Positions 16,965 through 25,576 of a stretch of DNA of 47,506 nt are shown here, piece after piece. The notes beneath the pieces are model-generated. The model was not told the DNA's origin. It saw only the letters and a list, made by a program, of their open reading frames with translations, and ran no database searches. The stretch is from an uncultured Sutterella sp. (GTDB lineage Bacteria > Pseudomonadota > Gammaproteobacteria > Burkholderiales > Burkholderiaceae_F), in assembly GCA_900538905.1 (NCBI GenBank), contig UPZS01000013.1:1-47506 (forward strand), written 5' to 3'. A program made the position numbers and the translations under genes. Each line of letters begins with the position of its first letter. Position 1 is the first letter of the stretch.

Positions 16965-18398
16965 ATGCGACAGATTTGGGTTGTTGACGATGATCGTTCC
17001 ATTCGTTGGGTGCTCGAAAAGGCGCTCACGCGTGCACAAATGCCATTTCGATTGTTCGAGTCGGCAGCCGACGTTGTCAAAGCGTTTGAACACGATACGC
17101 CGTCGGTGCTTTTAAGCGACATTCGCATGCACGATATGAGCGGACTCGATCTGCTTGCCTTTGTCAAAAACAAATATCCCGGATTGCCCGTCATCATCAT
17201 GACGGCCTTTAGTGATCTCGACAGTGCCGTGAGCGCTTTTCAAGGGGGCGCGTACGAGTATTTGGCCAAACCTTTCGATATCAACAGTGCCATTGATTTG
17301 TTGCGCCGCGCGCGTGAGGAAAGTACAGTGGCCGAAAGTACGGACGCAAGCGACTTGGATGACAAAGGAACAGAGCGTCGAACCGAAATCATCGGACAGT
17401 CGCGTGCCATGCAGGAAGTGTTTCGAGCGATCGGCCGTTTGTCGCATAGTCACGTCACGGTGCTTCTGACGGGCGAATCGGGTACCGGCAAGGAAGTGGT
17501 TGCCCGTGCGCTGCATCAGCACAGCCTTCGTAGCCGAGCCCCTTTCGTGGCGATTAACACGGCGGCTATTCCCCGAGAGCTTCTCGAAAGCGAACTGTTC
17601 GGACACGAACGCGGCGCGTTTACCGGGGCCAATCAGCTGCAGTACGGCCGCTTTGAACAAGCCAAAGGCGGTACGCTTTTCCTGGATGAAATCGGGGACA
17701 TGCCCGCCGATTTGCAGACGCGTCTTCTGCGAGTTCTAAGCGACGGTTATTTCTATCGCGTGGGCGGCACGCAGTCGATCAAAGCTGATGTTCGTGTTAT
17801 CGCGGCGACGAACCAAAACTTGGAGGAACGTGTGCGACAGGGGCTCTTCAGAGAAGACCTTTACCATCGCTTGAACGTGATTCACCTGCAACTGCCGCCG
17901 TTGCGCGAACGCACCGAAGATATCGAAGCACTGGCCGATCATTTTCTAAGTACCGCGGCGTCCAATTTGAAGACGGAGCGCAAACGCCTGACGCCGGAAG
18001 CCTTGCAGGTGATTCGCCGCTTCCCGTTTCCGGGCAATGTCCGTCAATTGGAAAACCTCTGCAATTGGCTCACGGTGATGGCTCCCTCGCAATGGATTCG
18101 TCCGGACGATTTGCCGTTTGAATTTAAGACAGGGAGCGGGCAGGCCGCGAGCGAGGCGGCCTCTGACGTCATCGCAACGAGAGCCGGCGGCTGGACAGAT
18201 CAGTTGGCTGAGGTGGTGAGAGAACTTCTAAGCCGAGGTACGCCCAAAACCATGGATGAACTTAACCGTGTGTTTGAAACGACGGTCTACAAGACCGCTT
18301 TGGAATTTACGCACGGAAAAAAGATAGAAGCGGCTCAGAAGCTTGGCGTGGGCAGAAACACGCTCACGCGCAAGCTTCAGGAGCTCGGTCTGAGGTAG
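16965..18398 (+). CDS. glnG: Nitrogen regulation response regulator NtrC
   Basis: This 477-aa sigma-54 activator has a receiver domain with acidic pocket VVDDD and phospho-acceptor Asp about 52 (LLSDIRMHD). The AAA domain has Walker A GESGTGKE, the sigma-54-contacting GAFTGA loop and LFLDEIGDMP (Walker B). The C-terminal Fis-type helix-turn-helix is EAAQKLGVGRNTLTRKLQELG. It activates RpoN promoters such as the one before glnA by ATP-driven remodelling. The stop is 4 bp from the convergent yqhA stop, with no evident terminator between them. Confidence 0.97.
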   Translation: MRQIWVVDDDRSIRWVLEKALTRAQMPFRLFESAADVVKAFEHDTPSVLLSDIRMHDMSGLDLLAFVKNKYPGLPVIIMTAFSDLDSAVSAFQGGAYEYLAKPFDINSAIDLLRRAREESTVAESTDASDLDDKGTERRTEIIGQSRAMQEVFRAIGRLSHSHVTVLLTGESGTGKEVVARALHQHSLRSRAPFVAINTAAIPRELLESELFGHERGAFTGANQLQYGRFEQAKGGTLFLDEIGDMPADLQTRLLRVLSDGYFYRVGGTQSIKADVRVIAATNQNLEERVRQGLFREDLYHRLNVIHLQLPPLRERTEDIEALADHFLSTAASNLKTERKRLTPEALQVIRRFPFPGNVRQLENLCNWLTVMAPSQWIRPDDLPFEFKTGSGQAASEAASDVIATRAGGWTDQLAEVVRELLSRGTPKTMDELNRVFETTVYKTALEFTHGKKIEAAQKLGVGRNTLTRKLQELGLR

Positions 18399-18401
18399 GA
18401 A

Positions 18402-18899
18402 TCAGTGAGACTTTTTCGTGATGATGTCGATGCAGCACATCACAAAGGCTGACAACACAAAGGTCAGGTGCAGGACGACGTACCACAGCAGTTTGTCGTT
18501 GGCAATCGACTGGATGTCCATGAAGATGCGCAGCAGGTGGATCGAAGAAATGGCAACGATGCTTGCCGCCACCTTGTTTTTAAGCGAGCCCGCGTCCATT
18601 TTGCCGAGCCAGCCGAGCTTCTCGTCTTTACCGTCGTCAAGGTTCATGCGCGAGACAAAGTTTTCGTAGGACGAGTACATCACCATCACGATGAGACCGC
18701 CCACCAGCCCCATGTCGATCAGGGAAAGCAGCGACAGGATCAGATCAGCTTCGCTCAACGTGAGCACGTGCGGCAGCACATGAAAGATTTCCTGGAAAAA
18801 CTTGATCGCCAGCGCAATGAGCGCCAGGGACAGTCCCAAAAAGACTGGCGCTAAAAACCATCGTGCAGCATAAAAGGTGCGTTCGAACATGCGTTCCAT
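18402..18899 (-). CDS. yqhA: UPF0114 (YqhA) family inner-membrane protein
   Basis: The 165-aa product is close to E. coli YqhA along its whole length. It starts [14 protein letters not shown] and contains [23 protein letters not shown], the conserved [28 protein letters not shown] and a last helix [16 protein letters not shown]. Three to four membrane helices are visible. The function is unknown. The ATG at 18899 is chosen because homology starts there; an upstream in-frame ATG at 18965 would add 22 unmatched residues. The ribosome-binding site is weak. Confidence 0.9.
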   Translation of the reverse strand: MERMFERTFYAARWFLAPVFLGLSLALIALAIKFFQEIFHVLPHVLTLSEADLILSLLSLIDMGLVGGLIVMVMYSSYENFVSRMNLDDGKDEKLGWLGKMDAGSLKNKVAASIVAISSIHLLRIFMDIQSIANDKLLWYVVLHLTFVLSAFVMCCIDIITKKSH

Positions 18900-19059
18900 A
18901 TCTGAAGAATGTTTTTGCGTTGCGGTTGATTGAGGGAAAGAGCGTCGCTCGAACGAGCGGCACAAAGTAAAGTTTCGGCATTTTGACAGGAAAAACTTGG
19001 CTCAGGCTGAGATATCAGTCGAAAATGCAACAAATCGTTCGGAAACACAAGAGGAAGAA

Positions 19060-19113
19060 ATGGCGGTGGCGAGCCTAAAATGGTCGCTATTCTTATTTTT
19101 GTCCAAGTCTTAG
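19060..19113 (+). CDS. Possible 17-aa leader peptide upstream of the DUF4143 ATPase gene
   Basis: ATG 19060 follows GAGGAAG (19051-19057), the best ribosome-binding site in this gap. It encodes MAVASLKWSLFLFLSKS and then TAG. The end of the frame runs into the first unit of the 23-bp tandem repeat. The peptide is small and hydrophobic in the middle. It may be a regulatory leader, a micropeptide or chance. The rest of 18900-19204, apart from the repeat, shows nothing I recognise. Confidence 0.3.
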   Translation: MAVASLKWSLFLFLSKS

Positions 19114-19204
19114 TCTAACTTTTGTCCAATTTCTACTCTTGCTTTTGTCCAAAAGCTAATCTAATCTTTGTCTAAATCCTAGTCTTATTTTTGTCCGGAT
19201 TGCG
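19089..19204 (+). repeat. 23-bp tandem repeat array directly before an ATPase gene
   Basis: The core TTTTGTCC (one copy CTTTGTCT) starts at 19097, 19120, 19143, 19166 and 19189, exactly 23 bp apart each time. Full units share the pattern TTTTGTCCAA, then a variable base or two, then CTA/TTA-GTCT. A partial unit precedes the first and the last unit is cut short by the ATG at 19205. The period is close to two helical turns, so all copies face one side of the DNA. This looks like an operator or iteron-type array that replaces the normal ribosome-binding region. It is not a CRISPR array, because there are no distinct spacers. Confidence 0.88.
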
Positions 19205-20479
19205 ATGTTACCAGTTGTGATTCCGCGTTGGGCCAGTCGAATTGTTCGGCAAGGATTGGCTTCGCATCGTGTTGTGTCTGTTGTGGGAGCGCGTCAAAGC
19301 GGTAAAACCACATTGCTTCGAGCGGAGAATTTTCCGCAGGGAGCCTTTGTCAGTCTCGATCAGCAGCAGGTTCTTTCCGATGTGAAGACGGATTGTGCTT
19401 TTTTTCTCCGACGCTACGCCAGGGCTTATCCGCTGATTGTGGACGAAATTCAAAAAGCGCCGGAATTGGTCGGAGAGATCAAATACGTTGTGGATCGCAA
19501 TCCGAGCAAAGGCCAATTTATCATCACCGGTTCGGCTGACTATCGAAAGCTTCCGCATGCCAATGAATCGCTGGCCGGTCGTGTGGCGTTTGCGCGTGTG
19601 CGTACATTTGCCGAAGCGGAGGCTAGACAGTGCGAGCCATTTTTTCTCCGAGGACTCTTTGACGGCTTGCTTCCGCTGGATGCTGAGTTCGGCGACTTTT
19701 GTAAGGCACAGTTTTGTGAACTGCTTCTGAAAGGGGGGTATCCCGAGCTGATGGATGTCGGAGATCCCCAGCAACGTACGCTCTGGTTTGATAGTTATGT
19801 CAAACAACAGATCATTTTGGATATGCATAACCAGTGGGGGGTGCGAAAGAGCGATGTGCTTGAACGGTTGATTGCTTTGGCTGTTGCTTTTTCCAGCAAA
19901 CTTTTGGTGAAAAGAACATTGCTCAATGTCTTGGGGACCTCGGCAGAAACCTTTGAGTCTTATCTTTCGGCGTTGCAGGCAATGTTTCTTGTCGATTTAC
20001 TGCCCGGCTGGAAAGAGAGTGACTATGATCGCCCCTCCCAGACGCCTAAGCTTTTTCTGACGGACAGCGGACTGATGGCGAATCGAATGGGAATTTTCCA
20101 TCCAAAAGACATTCTGGAAAACCGGGAAGTTGCGGCCAACGAAGGTGGAAAGCTGGCGGAGACTTGGGTCTATAACCAGCTTGTCGCAGAGCTTGAACTT
20201 AATCCGCTCTGGCGGATGCGGCATTTGCGCACAAAGACGCATGAAATTGACTTTTTGCTTTTTAACGAAAAGAAAGAAGGTCTCGGCATTGAGGTGAAGT
20301 CTTCTGAATCTGTATCGCCGGATGATTTCCGACACTTGCGTTGGTTTGGAAATTTGTATCGGCCGCAGAAGTTCACAGGTGTCGTGTTGTACGCGGGTAA
20401 TCGGGTGGTGCCGGGCGGTGACAATTGCTACGCCATTCCGATGTCGGCGTTTTGGACGCCTGAAAAATACTGGCGCTGA
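19205..20479 (+). CDS. AAA_14/DUF4143 ATPase with a nuclease-like C-terminal domain
   Basis: This 424-aa protein has Walker A GARQSGKT (residues 28-35), Walker B PLIVDEIQKAPE and a sensor region FIITGSADYRKL. The conserved ESLAGRV follows, and then a DUF4143 domain (LFLTDSGLMANRMG) with a PD-(D/E)XK-like pattern: ETWVYNQL, HEIDFLLF and GIEVKSS. The family is widespread and multi-copy in anaerobes, and its physiological role is unknown. ATG 19205 immediately follows the 23-bp repeat array and has no Shine-Dalgarno sequence. It is complete, unlike the DUF234 gene at 5388-6776, and is a paralogue of the gene at 32906-34057. Confidence 0.9.
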   Translation: MLPVVIPRWASRIVRQGLASHRVVSVVGARQSGKTTLLRAENFPQGAFVSLDQQQVLSDVKTDCAFFLRRYARAYPLIVDEIQKAPELVGEIKYVVDRNPSKGQFIITGSADYRKLPHANESLAGRVAFARVRTFAEAEARQCEPFFLRGLFDGLLPLDAEFGDFCKAQFCELLLKGGYPELMDVGDPQQRTLWFDSYVKQQIILDMHNQWGVRKSDVLERLIALAVAFSSKLLVKRTLLNVLGTSAETFESYLSALQAMFLVDLLPGWKESDYDRPSQTPKLFLTDSGLMANRMGIFHPKDILENREVAANEGGKLAETWVYNQLVAELELNPLWRMRHLRTKTHEIDFLLFNEKKEGLGIEVKSSESVSPDDFRHLRWFGNLYRPQKFTGVVLYAGNRVVPGGDNCYAIPMSAFWTPEKYWR

Positions 20480-20513
20480 TTGTTTTTGTTTTGTTTCTCA
20501 TCTGACGATTGTC

Positions 20514-21560
20514 ATGCCCAGATCTTTGCATTTAAGTGAATTTGAACGCGATTTCGCAGCACTTGGCGCCAAGCCCACCCATATCCGACGTCTGTGGCGT
20601 GCATGGCTCGGCTTGGCCTCCTGGCAGTCGCAGGGACATGCAAGCTACCCGAAGTCGCTGCAGGAAAAGTTGCCCGAAATCCAAAGTGAGCTTGAGTCAT
20701 TGGCAAGGTTTAATGTCAGGGAGAGCCAGCAGGCAGAAAGCAGCAAACTGTTGGTGATGCTCCCAGATGGTGCGTGTGTGGAAGCGGTTCTTTTGCCGCG
20801 TCAGGCGCTTTGCATCTCCACGCAGGTTGGCTGCGCTGTCGGATGCGCCTTTTGCATGACCGGCAAAGGAGGGCTGGAACGTCAGCTTTCCAGCGCCGAA
20901 ATCGCGGCTCAGTACGTGGCAGCCACGCGCATCAAGCCCGATATCAAGAAAGTGGTTCTGATGGGAATGGGAGAACCTTCGCACAATCTGGCTGCCGTCA
21001 AGGAGGCTGTGGCGTTCATGGGCGATGTGGCCGGTTTGGCGCATAAGCAGATTGTTGTGTCCACCGTGGGCGACGAGCGGCTCTTTGATGCGCTGCCGAC
21101 TTGGTCGGTGAAACCCGCCTTGGCTTTGTCGCTCCACACGACAGATTTCGAAAAACGAAAGAAGCTTTTGAAAAACGCTCCTGCGCTAACTCCCGAGTAC
21201 CTGCTGCAGCGCACCCTGGACTACGCCGAGCAGACCAAGTATCCGGCACAGATCGAGTGGACGCTGTTGGCGGGCATCAATGACACGTTCGAAGAAGTCG
21301 AGCGTTTAGCTGAGCTTGTGGCGGGCCGTTACGCAATGGTCAATTTCATTGCCGTCAATCCGACGGAAGGCAGTGACTTCAAGCGCCCTGATCAGGAACA
21401 CATCGAAGATCTCATCACGGTTTTGCGACGAAAGGGGATTGTGGCGACGCTTCGCGACAGCGCTGCGCAGGACATCGAAGGCGGTTGCGGCCAGTTGCGC
21501 GCCCGCCACTTGAGTGCCCGGCAGGAGGTGCCGATTTCGCTCGAAAAAATGCCGAGCTAG
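20514..21560 (+). CDS. rlmN: RlmN/Cfr-family radical SAM RNA methyltransferase
   Basis: The product is 348 aa. The radical SAM cluster motif is CAVGCAFC, preceded by the LCISTQVG segment whose Cys matches the methyl-transfer Cys 118 of E. coli RlmN. The second catalytic Cys is in GGCGQL near the C-terminus (Cys 355 in E. coli). GMGEPSHN (SAM binding), ALSLHTTD and IEWTLLAGIND are also present. RlmN methylates C2 of A2503 in 23S rRNA and A37 of some tRNAs. ATG 20514 is chosen because homology begins there; the open frame extends to 20322 inside the ATPase gene. There is no clear ribosome-binding site. Cfr activity (C8) is less likely but cannot be ruled out. Confidence 0.87.
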   Translation: MPRSLHLSEFERDFAALGAKPTHIRRLWRAWLGLASWQSQGHASYPKSLQEKLPEIQSELESLARFNVRESQQAESSKLLVMLPDGACVEAVLLPRQALCISTQVGCAVGCAFCMTGKGGLERQLSSAEIAAQYVAATRIKPDIKKVVLMGMGEPSHNLAAVKEAVAFMGDVAGLAHKQIVVSTVGDERLFDALPTWSVKPALALSLHTTDFEKRKKLLKNAPALTPEYLLQRTLDYAEQTKYPAQIEWTLLAGINDTFEEVERLAELVAGRYAMVNFIAVNPTEGSDFKRPDQEHIEDLITVLRRKGIVATLRDSAAQDIEGGCGQLRARHLSARQEVPISLEKMPS

Positions 21561-22366
21561 AGCTCATGTGTGGTTCCGGCGGCAGCCCAGTCAACGTCGT
21601 CAAAAGTGCGTGTGAGTTCTGCGGCGGCCTTAAAGCCCGTGCAGTGACATGGTCGCCAGTGTTCGACTTTGTATTGCGTGAGTTCTTGCATCCACAAAGG
21701 ATAGTCAGCAGGAGCAACACCGCTCAGATGCGTGCCGCCGAGCACGGTATGGAAACGATCGATTCCGAAAGTACGAGAGGCGTAGCGCAGAATATTGGGA
21801 AGTCCGGCGTGCGCGCAGCCCAAAAGTACGGACGCGCCTTTTTCGGTCTGCACCAAAAGCGAGACGTCGTCGGCAAACGTGTCGGGCACGATTTCTCCGG
21901 AATCGGTGCGCTCAAACATATGCCTGGTGCAGACCCAGCGGGGATCCCGCTCGGTTGCCGGCACAGTAAAAGCGGTCACGCCCGGAGCGATTTCAACGAA
22001 CGGATCGATCGGTGAAAAGGCAAGTCCTGCGAGCATCGAACCGCCGCCGGAAGCTCGTTTGGCGTCTGCGTCTCCAAGGCGCTCGCGTCCGATGCCGGGA
22101 GCTGCCCACACGCGAGCGTGCGGCGCCAGCCGCAACACGTCCATGACACCTGAAGTATGGTCGAAATGACCGTGCGAGAGCACCAAATCGGTGATGCGTC
22201 GGGCATTCAGTCCCAAGGCCGTCAGGTTGTGTTGTAGCGTATGCTGAATGCCGCCCGTATCAAGCAAGATGACGGCGTCTTCGGTTTGCAGCCACGCGCT
22301 GTAGCCCCATTCGGCCAACAGACTTTGCGAACTCGTTTGGTTTTCGACGACGACGGTGAGCTGCAT
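21557..22366 (-). CDS. MBL-fold metallo-hydrolase, dihydropterin/RFA-P synthase-like group
   Basis: This 269-aa protein has the metallo-beta-lactamase metal motif LSHGHFDH (about residues 64-71), ILLDTGG before it and further ligand candidates in LLGCAHAG and VLGGTHLSG. The layout, with a late PCHCTG, resembles the MBL subgroup annotated as 7,8-dihydropterin-6-methyl-4-(beta-D-ribofuranosyl)-aminobenzene-5'-phosphate synthase. The true substrate is not predictable. ATG 22366 has AGGAG 8 nt upstream. The stop overlaps the convergent rlmN stop by 3-4 bp. It lies downstream of the tolA terminator and probably has its own promoter. Confidence 0.82.
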   Translation of the reverse strand: MQLTVVVENQTSSQSLLAEWGYSAWLQTEDAVILLDTGGIQHTLQHNLTALGLNARRITDLVLSHGHFDHTSGVMDVLRLAPHARVWAAPGIGRERLGDADAKRASGGGSMLAGLAFSPIDPFVEIAPGVTAFTVPATERDPRWVCTRHMFERTDSGEIVPDTFADDVSLLVQTEKGASVLLGCAHAGLPNILRYASRTFGIDRFHTVLGGTHLSGVAPADYPLWMQELTQYKVEHWRPCHCTGFKAAAELTRTFDDVDWAAAGTTHEL

Positions 22367-22421
22367 ACGACTTCTCCTGCACAAGACGCGTTGACACTGA
22401 CGAGTTTAGGCCGCCGCCAAG

Positions 22422-22458
22422 AAAAAAGCTTTCGAAGCGGTAAGACTTCGAAAGCTTT
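22422..22458 (-). terminator. Rho-independent terminator of the tol operon
   Basis: A perfect 13-bp stem pairs 22446-22458 with 22425-22437 around an 8-nt loop. On the minus strand it is followed by T residues (22427-22422). It lies 5 bp after the tolA stop, so transcription of ybgC-tolQ-tolR-tolA ends here. Confidence 0.92.
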
Positions 22459-22463
22459 CGGCG

Positions 22464-23831
22464 TCAGTTGTTGGCGTTGTCTTCCACGGGATCGAATGTG
22501 ATCTGCATGGAACGCGGTACGGTTGCCGATTGATCCTTCGGACGCGGGAAAGGATTGCAACGACGGATGGCCGTTTCCACCGCGTGGTCGTAGGCGGGCA
22601 GCCCAGAACTCTTAAGCTGCACGGGATTACCCGTCTGCTCGCCGTTGGGCAGCAGATTGACGCGGTAAACAGCCTGGTGCTGACCGCGTTCGATACCTGG
22701 CGGCACCGCGTAGAAAATGTTCGGGCGGATGCAGGCGATGACGCTGGCAGCATACTGAGCCGAGGCTGTGCCGGTGACGTTGCGCACGCGAGTGCCGGGA
22801 GTACCGGTGGTCTTACCCACCTGACCGGATTGCACCTGCGGAGCCCCCGTGATGCGGGCCAATTCCGCACGACGCATTTCGTCGGCAATGCGCTTTTGTT
22901 CGGCGCGCTCACGACGAATACGCTCTTTGCGTTCGGCTTCCTTGCGTTTCTTTTCTTCTGCGATGCGCTTTTCTTCTGCCAGGCGCGCTTCTTCCGCCTT
23001 TCGGGCTTCTTCGGCTTTGCGAGCTTCTTCCGCCTTTCGGGCTTCTTCGGCTTTGCGAGCTTCTTCCGCCTTTCGAGCCTCTTCGGCTTTGCGGGCTTCC
23101 TCTGCCTTGCGTTCCTCTTCCAAGCGCTGCTCTTCTTCGAGGCGTTTCTGCTCTTCGGCCAAGCGCTTTTCTTCCTCAAGACGCTTGCGTTCTTCCTCGA
23201 GCTTTTGGCGTTCCTCGGCAAGTCGTTTTTCTTCGGCTAAGCGACGTTCTTCGGCCAGACGAATCTCTTCGGCACGGCGGGCTTCTTCCGCGGCGCGCTC
23301 TTCTTCCAGACGCTTTTGTTCGGCCAGGCGTTCCTGTTCCAAACGTTCCTGTTCCAGACGCTCCTGCTCGAGGCGTTGTTGTTCTAGACGCTCCTGCTCG
23401 AGACGCTGCTGTTCCAGTCGCTTTTGTTCGAGTCGTTCTTGCTCCAAGCGCTGTTGCTCCAGTTTCTCCTGCTCGAGTTTTTCCTGAGCCAGACGTTCCT
23501 CTTGCAGTCGCTTTTCCTCGGCAATGCGTTCTTCTTCCAAACGCTTGGCTTCTTCTTCCTGAGGATCGGGCTGAGGCGCGGCTTCGGTGTCTTTGGGTAG
23601 CGGCGTATCGGGTGTCTCGGGAGCTTTGCCTGCGACACTTTCTCCGGAAGCGTCCTCAGGCGCCCAAAGTTCGGCGTAAAACGACTCGGGTTCGGTTCTC
23701 CACTGAAAGACGGTAAAAAGCCCCACAAACAAAAGCGCATGCACTCCCACGGCAGCCATCAGGCCGACCGGAAGGTCAAAGGGCTTTTGGTTGCCGGGAC
23801 GAACCGGGCCTCGGTTCTCGCTCTCGTTCAT
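22464..23831 (-). CDS. tolA: Tol-Pal system protein TolA
   Basis: This 455-aa protein links the TolQR motor to the outer membrane through TolB/Pal during cell division. It has an N-terminal membrane helix (about residues 24-43) and a periplasmic Glu/Lys/Arg-rich coiled coil of about 250 residues. The C-terminal TonB/TolA-like domain starts at about residue 360 with the Cys pair ACIRPNIF and RRCNPFP. The coiled coil is built from two repeat types, LEQxR pentads and KAEEAR hexads. The ATG overlaps the tolR stop as ATGA. TolB and pal do not follow. Confidence 0.95.
   Translation of the reverse strand: MNESENRGPVRPGNQKPFDLPVGLMAAVGVHALLFVGLFTVFQWRTEPESFYAELWAPEDASGESVAGKAPETPDTPLPKDTEAAPQPDPQEEEAKRLEEERIAEEKRLQEERLAQEKLEQEKLEQQRLEQERLEQKRLEQQRLEQERLEQQRLEQERLEQERLEQERLAEQKRLEEERAAEEARRAEEIRLAEERRLAEEKRLAEERQKLEEERKRLEEEKRLAEEQKRLEEEQRLEEERKAEEARKAEEARKAEEARKAEEARKAEEARKAEEARKAEEARLAEEKRIAEEKKRKEAERKERIRRERAEQKRIADEMRRAELARITGAPQVQSGQVGKTTGTPGTRVRNVTGTASAQYAASVIACIRPNIFYAVPPGIERGQHQAVYRVNLLPNGEQTGNPVQLKSSGLPAYDHAVETAIRRCNPFPRPKDQSATVPRSMQITFDPVEDNANN
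22989..23115 (-). repeat. tolA: 18-bp tandem repeats in tolA encoding KAEEAR
   Basis: About seven consecutive 18-bp units each encode Lys-Ala-Glu-Glu-Ala-Arg. At DNA level two variants (ending GCCTTTCG or GCTTTGCG on the plus strand) alternate, giving a 36-bp higher-order period that suggests recent duplication. Such an array is prone to length change by slippage, which would alter the reach of the periplasmic stalk in 6-residue steps. Confidence 0.85.
23325..23475 (-). repeat. tolA: 15-bp tandem repeats in tolA encoding LEQ(Q/E/K)R
   Basis: About ten degenerate 15-bp units encode Leu-Glu-Gln-x-Arg pentads, where x is Gln, Glu or Lys. A five-residue period is not the heptad of a canonical coiled coil, although an extended helix is still likely. 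Codons vary between units more than in the KAEEAR block, so this array is probably older. Confidence 0.78.
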
Positions 23832-24256
23832 TGACGGCCACCTTCAATCTGAAGGGCCAGACCGACGCGCTCGACATTGGCGCCCTGAAGTGCCTTCATG
23901 ACATCAATGACCTGCTCATAGCGAACGTCACGGTCGGCGGCGATCACCACCGGTGTGTTGAGACCGGCCTGAGCGGTTTTGACGTTGTTGACAAGCTGAG
24001 GCATATCAACTGGGTGCAGACCCGACTTGGTCTTAATCGACAGACGGCTGTCGGCATGCACGACCACCTGGATGTTTTCCGTCGGAGCCTTGCCCGCTTT
24101 TTTCACGGACGGAAGATTGACCACGGAAGGATTAACGAAGGGGGCGGCCACCATCAAAATCACCACGAGCACCAGCATGACGTCGATATAAGGAACGACG
24201 TTCATGTCGCTCATCAAACGACGCTTGCCTCGGTTGGATTGGGTTTGCAAAGCCAT
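23828..24256 (-). CDS. tolR: Tol-Pal system protein TolR
   Basis: This 142-aa protein of the ExbD/TolR family has one membrane helix containing the proton-path Asp: [22 protein letters not shown] (about residues 15-36). A periplasmic dimer domain follows, ending [13 protein letters not shown]. It works with TolQ to convert proton motive force into movement of TolA. It starts 28 bp after tolQ and overlaps tolA by 4 bp. Confidence 0.95.
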   Translation of the reverse strand: MALQTQSNRGKRRLMSDMNVVPYIDVMLVLVVILMVAAPFVNPSVVNLPSVKKAGKAPTENIQVVVHADSRLSIKTKSGLHPVDMPQLVNNVKTAQAGLNTPVVIAADRDVRYEQVIDVMKALQGANVERVGLALQIEGGRQ

Positions 24257-24283
24257 AGCGACTCTCCTCTCAAAGAGTGCTTC

Positions 24284-24946
24284 TTAGCGCTGGTGCGCGA
24301 GGATGTTCAGGAACTCTTCGCTGAAGCTGTCAAAACGGTTGCTCAAGCGTTCGATGCGATTGGCAAAGAGGTTGTAGGCAGCTGTTGCGGGAATGGCGGC
24401 AAACAGGCCCACAGCTGTGGCAACGAGCGCTTCGGCAATACCGGGGGCGACAACGGCCAGAGACACGTTTTCAAGGCTCGACAAACCGGTAAAGGCGTCC
24501 ATGATGCCCCAGACGGTGCCGAACAGGCCGATGTAGGGCGAAACGGAACCGATCGAGGCGAGCATCGGAAGTCCTTTTTCCAAGGCGTCCATTTCGCGCT
24601 GGAACGTCGCGTTCATGCTGCGACGCACGCCCGATAAAACATCATCGGCGGGGCGATCGGGCATTTTCAGGAATTCGTTCATGCCGGCCACGAACATACG
24701 TTCCTGAGCGCCGGTGCGCTCCGGGCGCGTGCTTGCTGTCTCGTAGAGCTTGGCGAGATCAAGGCCTGACCAAAAGCGCTTTTCAAAATCGTCGGTCTGA
24801 CGGCGGCTTCGAGAGAGCACAAGCATTTTGGAAAAGATCGTGGCCCAGCTCGAAAGCGAGGCGATCAGAAGAATACCCATGACGCACTTCACAACGACGG
24901 AAGCGTTCATGACGAGCGTGATGATGGAAAGATCGGCGGAAGTCAT
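24284..24946 (-). CDS. tolQ: Tol-Pal system protein TolQ
   Basis: This 220-aa protein of the ExbB/MotA family has three membrane helices: residues about 14-36, and the pair in SVSPYIGLFGTVWGIMDAF and GIAEALVATAVGLFAAIPATAAYN. These two segments line the proton channel with the TolR helix. A cytoplasmic loop of about 90 residues separates helix 1 from helix 2. It is in the usual operon position between ybgC and tolR. Confidence 0.96.
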   Translation of the reverse strand: MTSADLSIITLVMNASVVVKCVMGILLIASLSSWATIFSKMLVLSRSRRQTDDFEKRFWSGLDLAKLYETASTRPERTGAQERMFVAGMNEFLKMPDRPADDVLSGVRRSMNATFQREMDALEKGLPMLASIGSVSPYIGLFGTVWGIMDAFTGLSSLENVSLAVVAPGIAEALVATAVGLFAAIPATAAYNLFANRIERLSNRFDSFSEEFLNILAHQR

Positions 24947-24979
24947 GTTCGGAAAGTCTTAATTCGCAAAAACGGTCAA

Positions 24980-25405
24980 TCAGATCGAATCGTCGGGAGC
25001 GTAGGGCTTCAGGGCGGCGAGAATGCGCGGATCGGCCTGCGTGGGTACGCCAAGCTTCATGTCGACGGAGGCGCAACGCACCTGCGCTGTGCAGATGGTT
25101 TCTTCTCCGCGCACAATGGTCTGTTCGAAAATCACGGAGGCGCGGCGCAAGAGCTTGATGCGGGTCTTTACGGTGAGTGCGTCGTCGAGCACGGCCGGAC
25201 GCACGAATTTCATTTCGATGGAACTCACCACGATGACGGGCGCACCTTCGAGGTGCATCTTGCGCTGTTCGAGTCCCAGCGAACGCAAAAATTCCGTGCG
25301 TGCGCGTTCCATGTAACGCAGATAATTGGCGTGGTACACGATGCCGCCCGCATCGGTGTCTTCCCAATAGATTCGGACAGGGAAAGAAAAGATTTTTTCA
25401 GTCAT
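24980..25405 (-). CDS. ybgC: Tol-Pal-associated acyl-CoA thioesterase YbgC
   Basis: This 141-aa hotdog-fold enzyme has the 4-hydroxybenzoyl-CoA thioesterase motif WEDTDAGGIVYHANYLRYMERART near the N-terminus; the catalytic Asp is in DTDAGG. YbgC hydrolyses acyl-CoAs and is linked to phospholipid metabolism and to the Tol complex. It is the first gene of the minus-strand operon, 33 bp before tolQ. The 171-bp gap to the divergent peptide ABC operon must hold both promoters, but no convincing box was found there. Confidence 0.93.
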   Translation of the reverse strand: MTEKIFSFPVRIYWEDTDAGGIVYHANYLRYMERARTEFLRSLGLEQRKMHLEGAPVIVVSSIEMKFVRPAVLDDALTVKTRIKLLRRASVIFEQTIVRGEETICTAQVRCASVDMKLGVPTQADPRILAALKPYAPDDSI

Positions 25406-25576
25406 ATAACAAAGCGTCCGCGCTCGGCTCGGTGCGGACGCCGAAAATCAGTCAGAATTAGGTGTCGCGCCTTCGGTCAAAAGCCTTGATTTATGTGGGC
25501 GCAATCGTCGAGTCGAAAGTATATTGGATTGCAATCGTGCGCGAAAGACGGATTGCCATTTTTGAGAAGGACTTAA

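Noticed and set aside
19089..19204. CRISPR array
   Set aside because: The 23-bp units are contiguous; there are no independent spacers and no cas genes in the window.
20322..20513. 64-residue N-terminal extension of the RlmN-like protein
   Set aside because: It lies inside the ATPase gene in another frame and does not resemble any RlmN; homology begins at ATG 20514.
22989..23475. CRISPR array
   Set aside because: The repeats have no spacers and encode the TolA coiled coil in frame.
22849..23487. Ser/Arg-rich frame opposite the TolA repeats
   Set aside because: Arises directly from the repetitive codons of tolA on the other strand.
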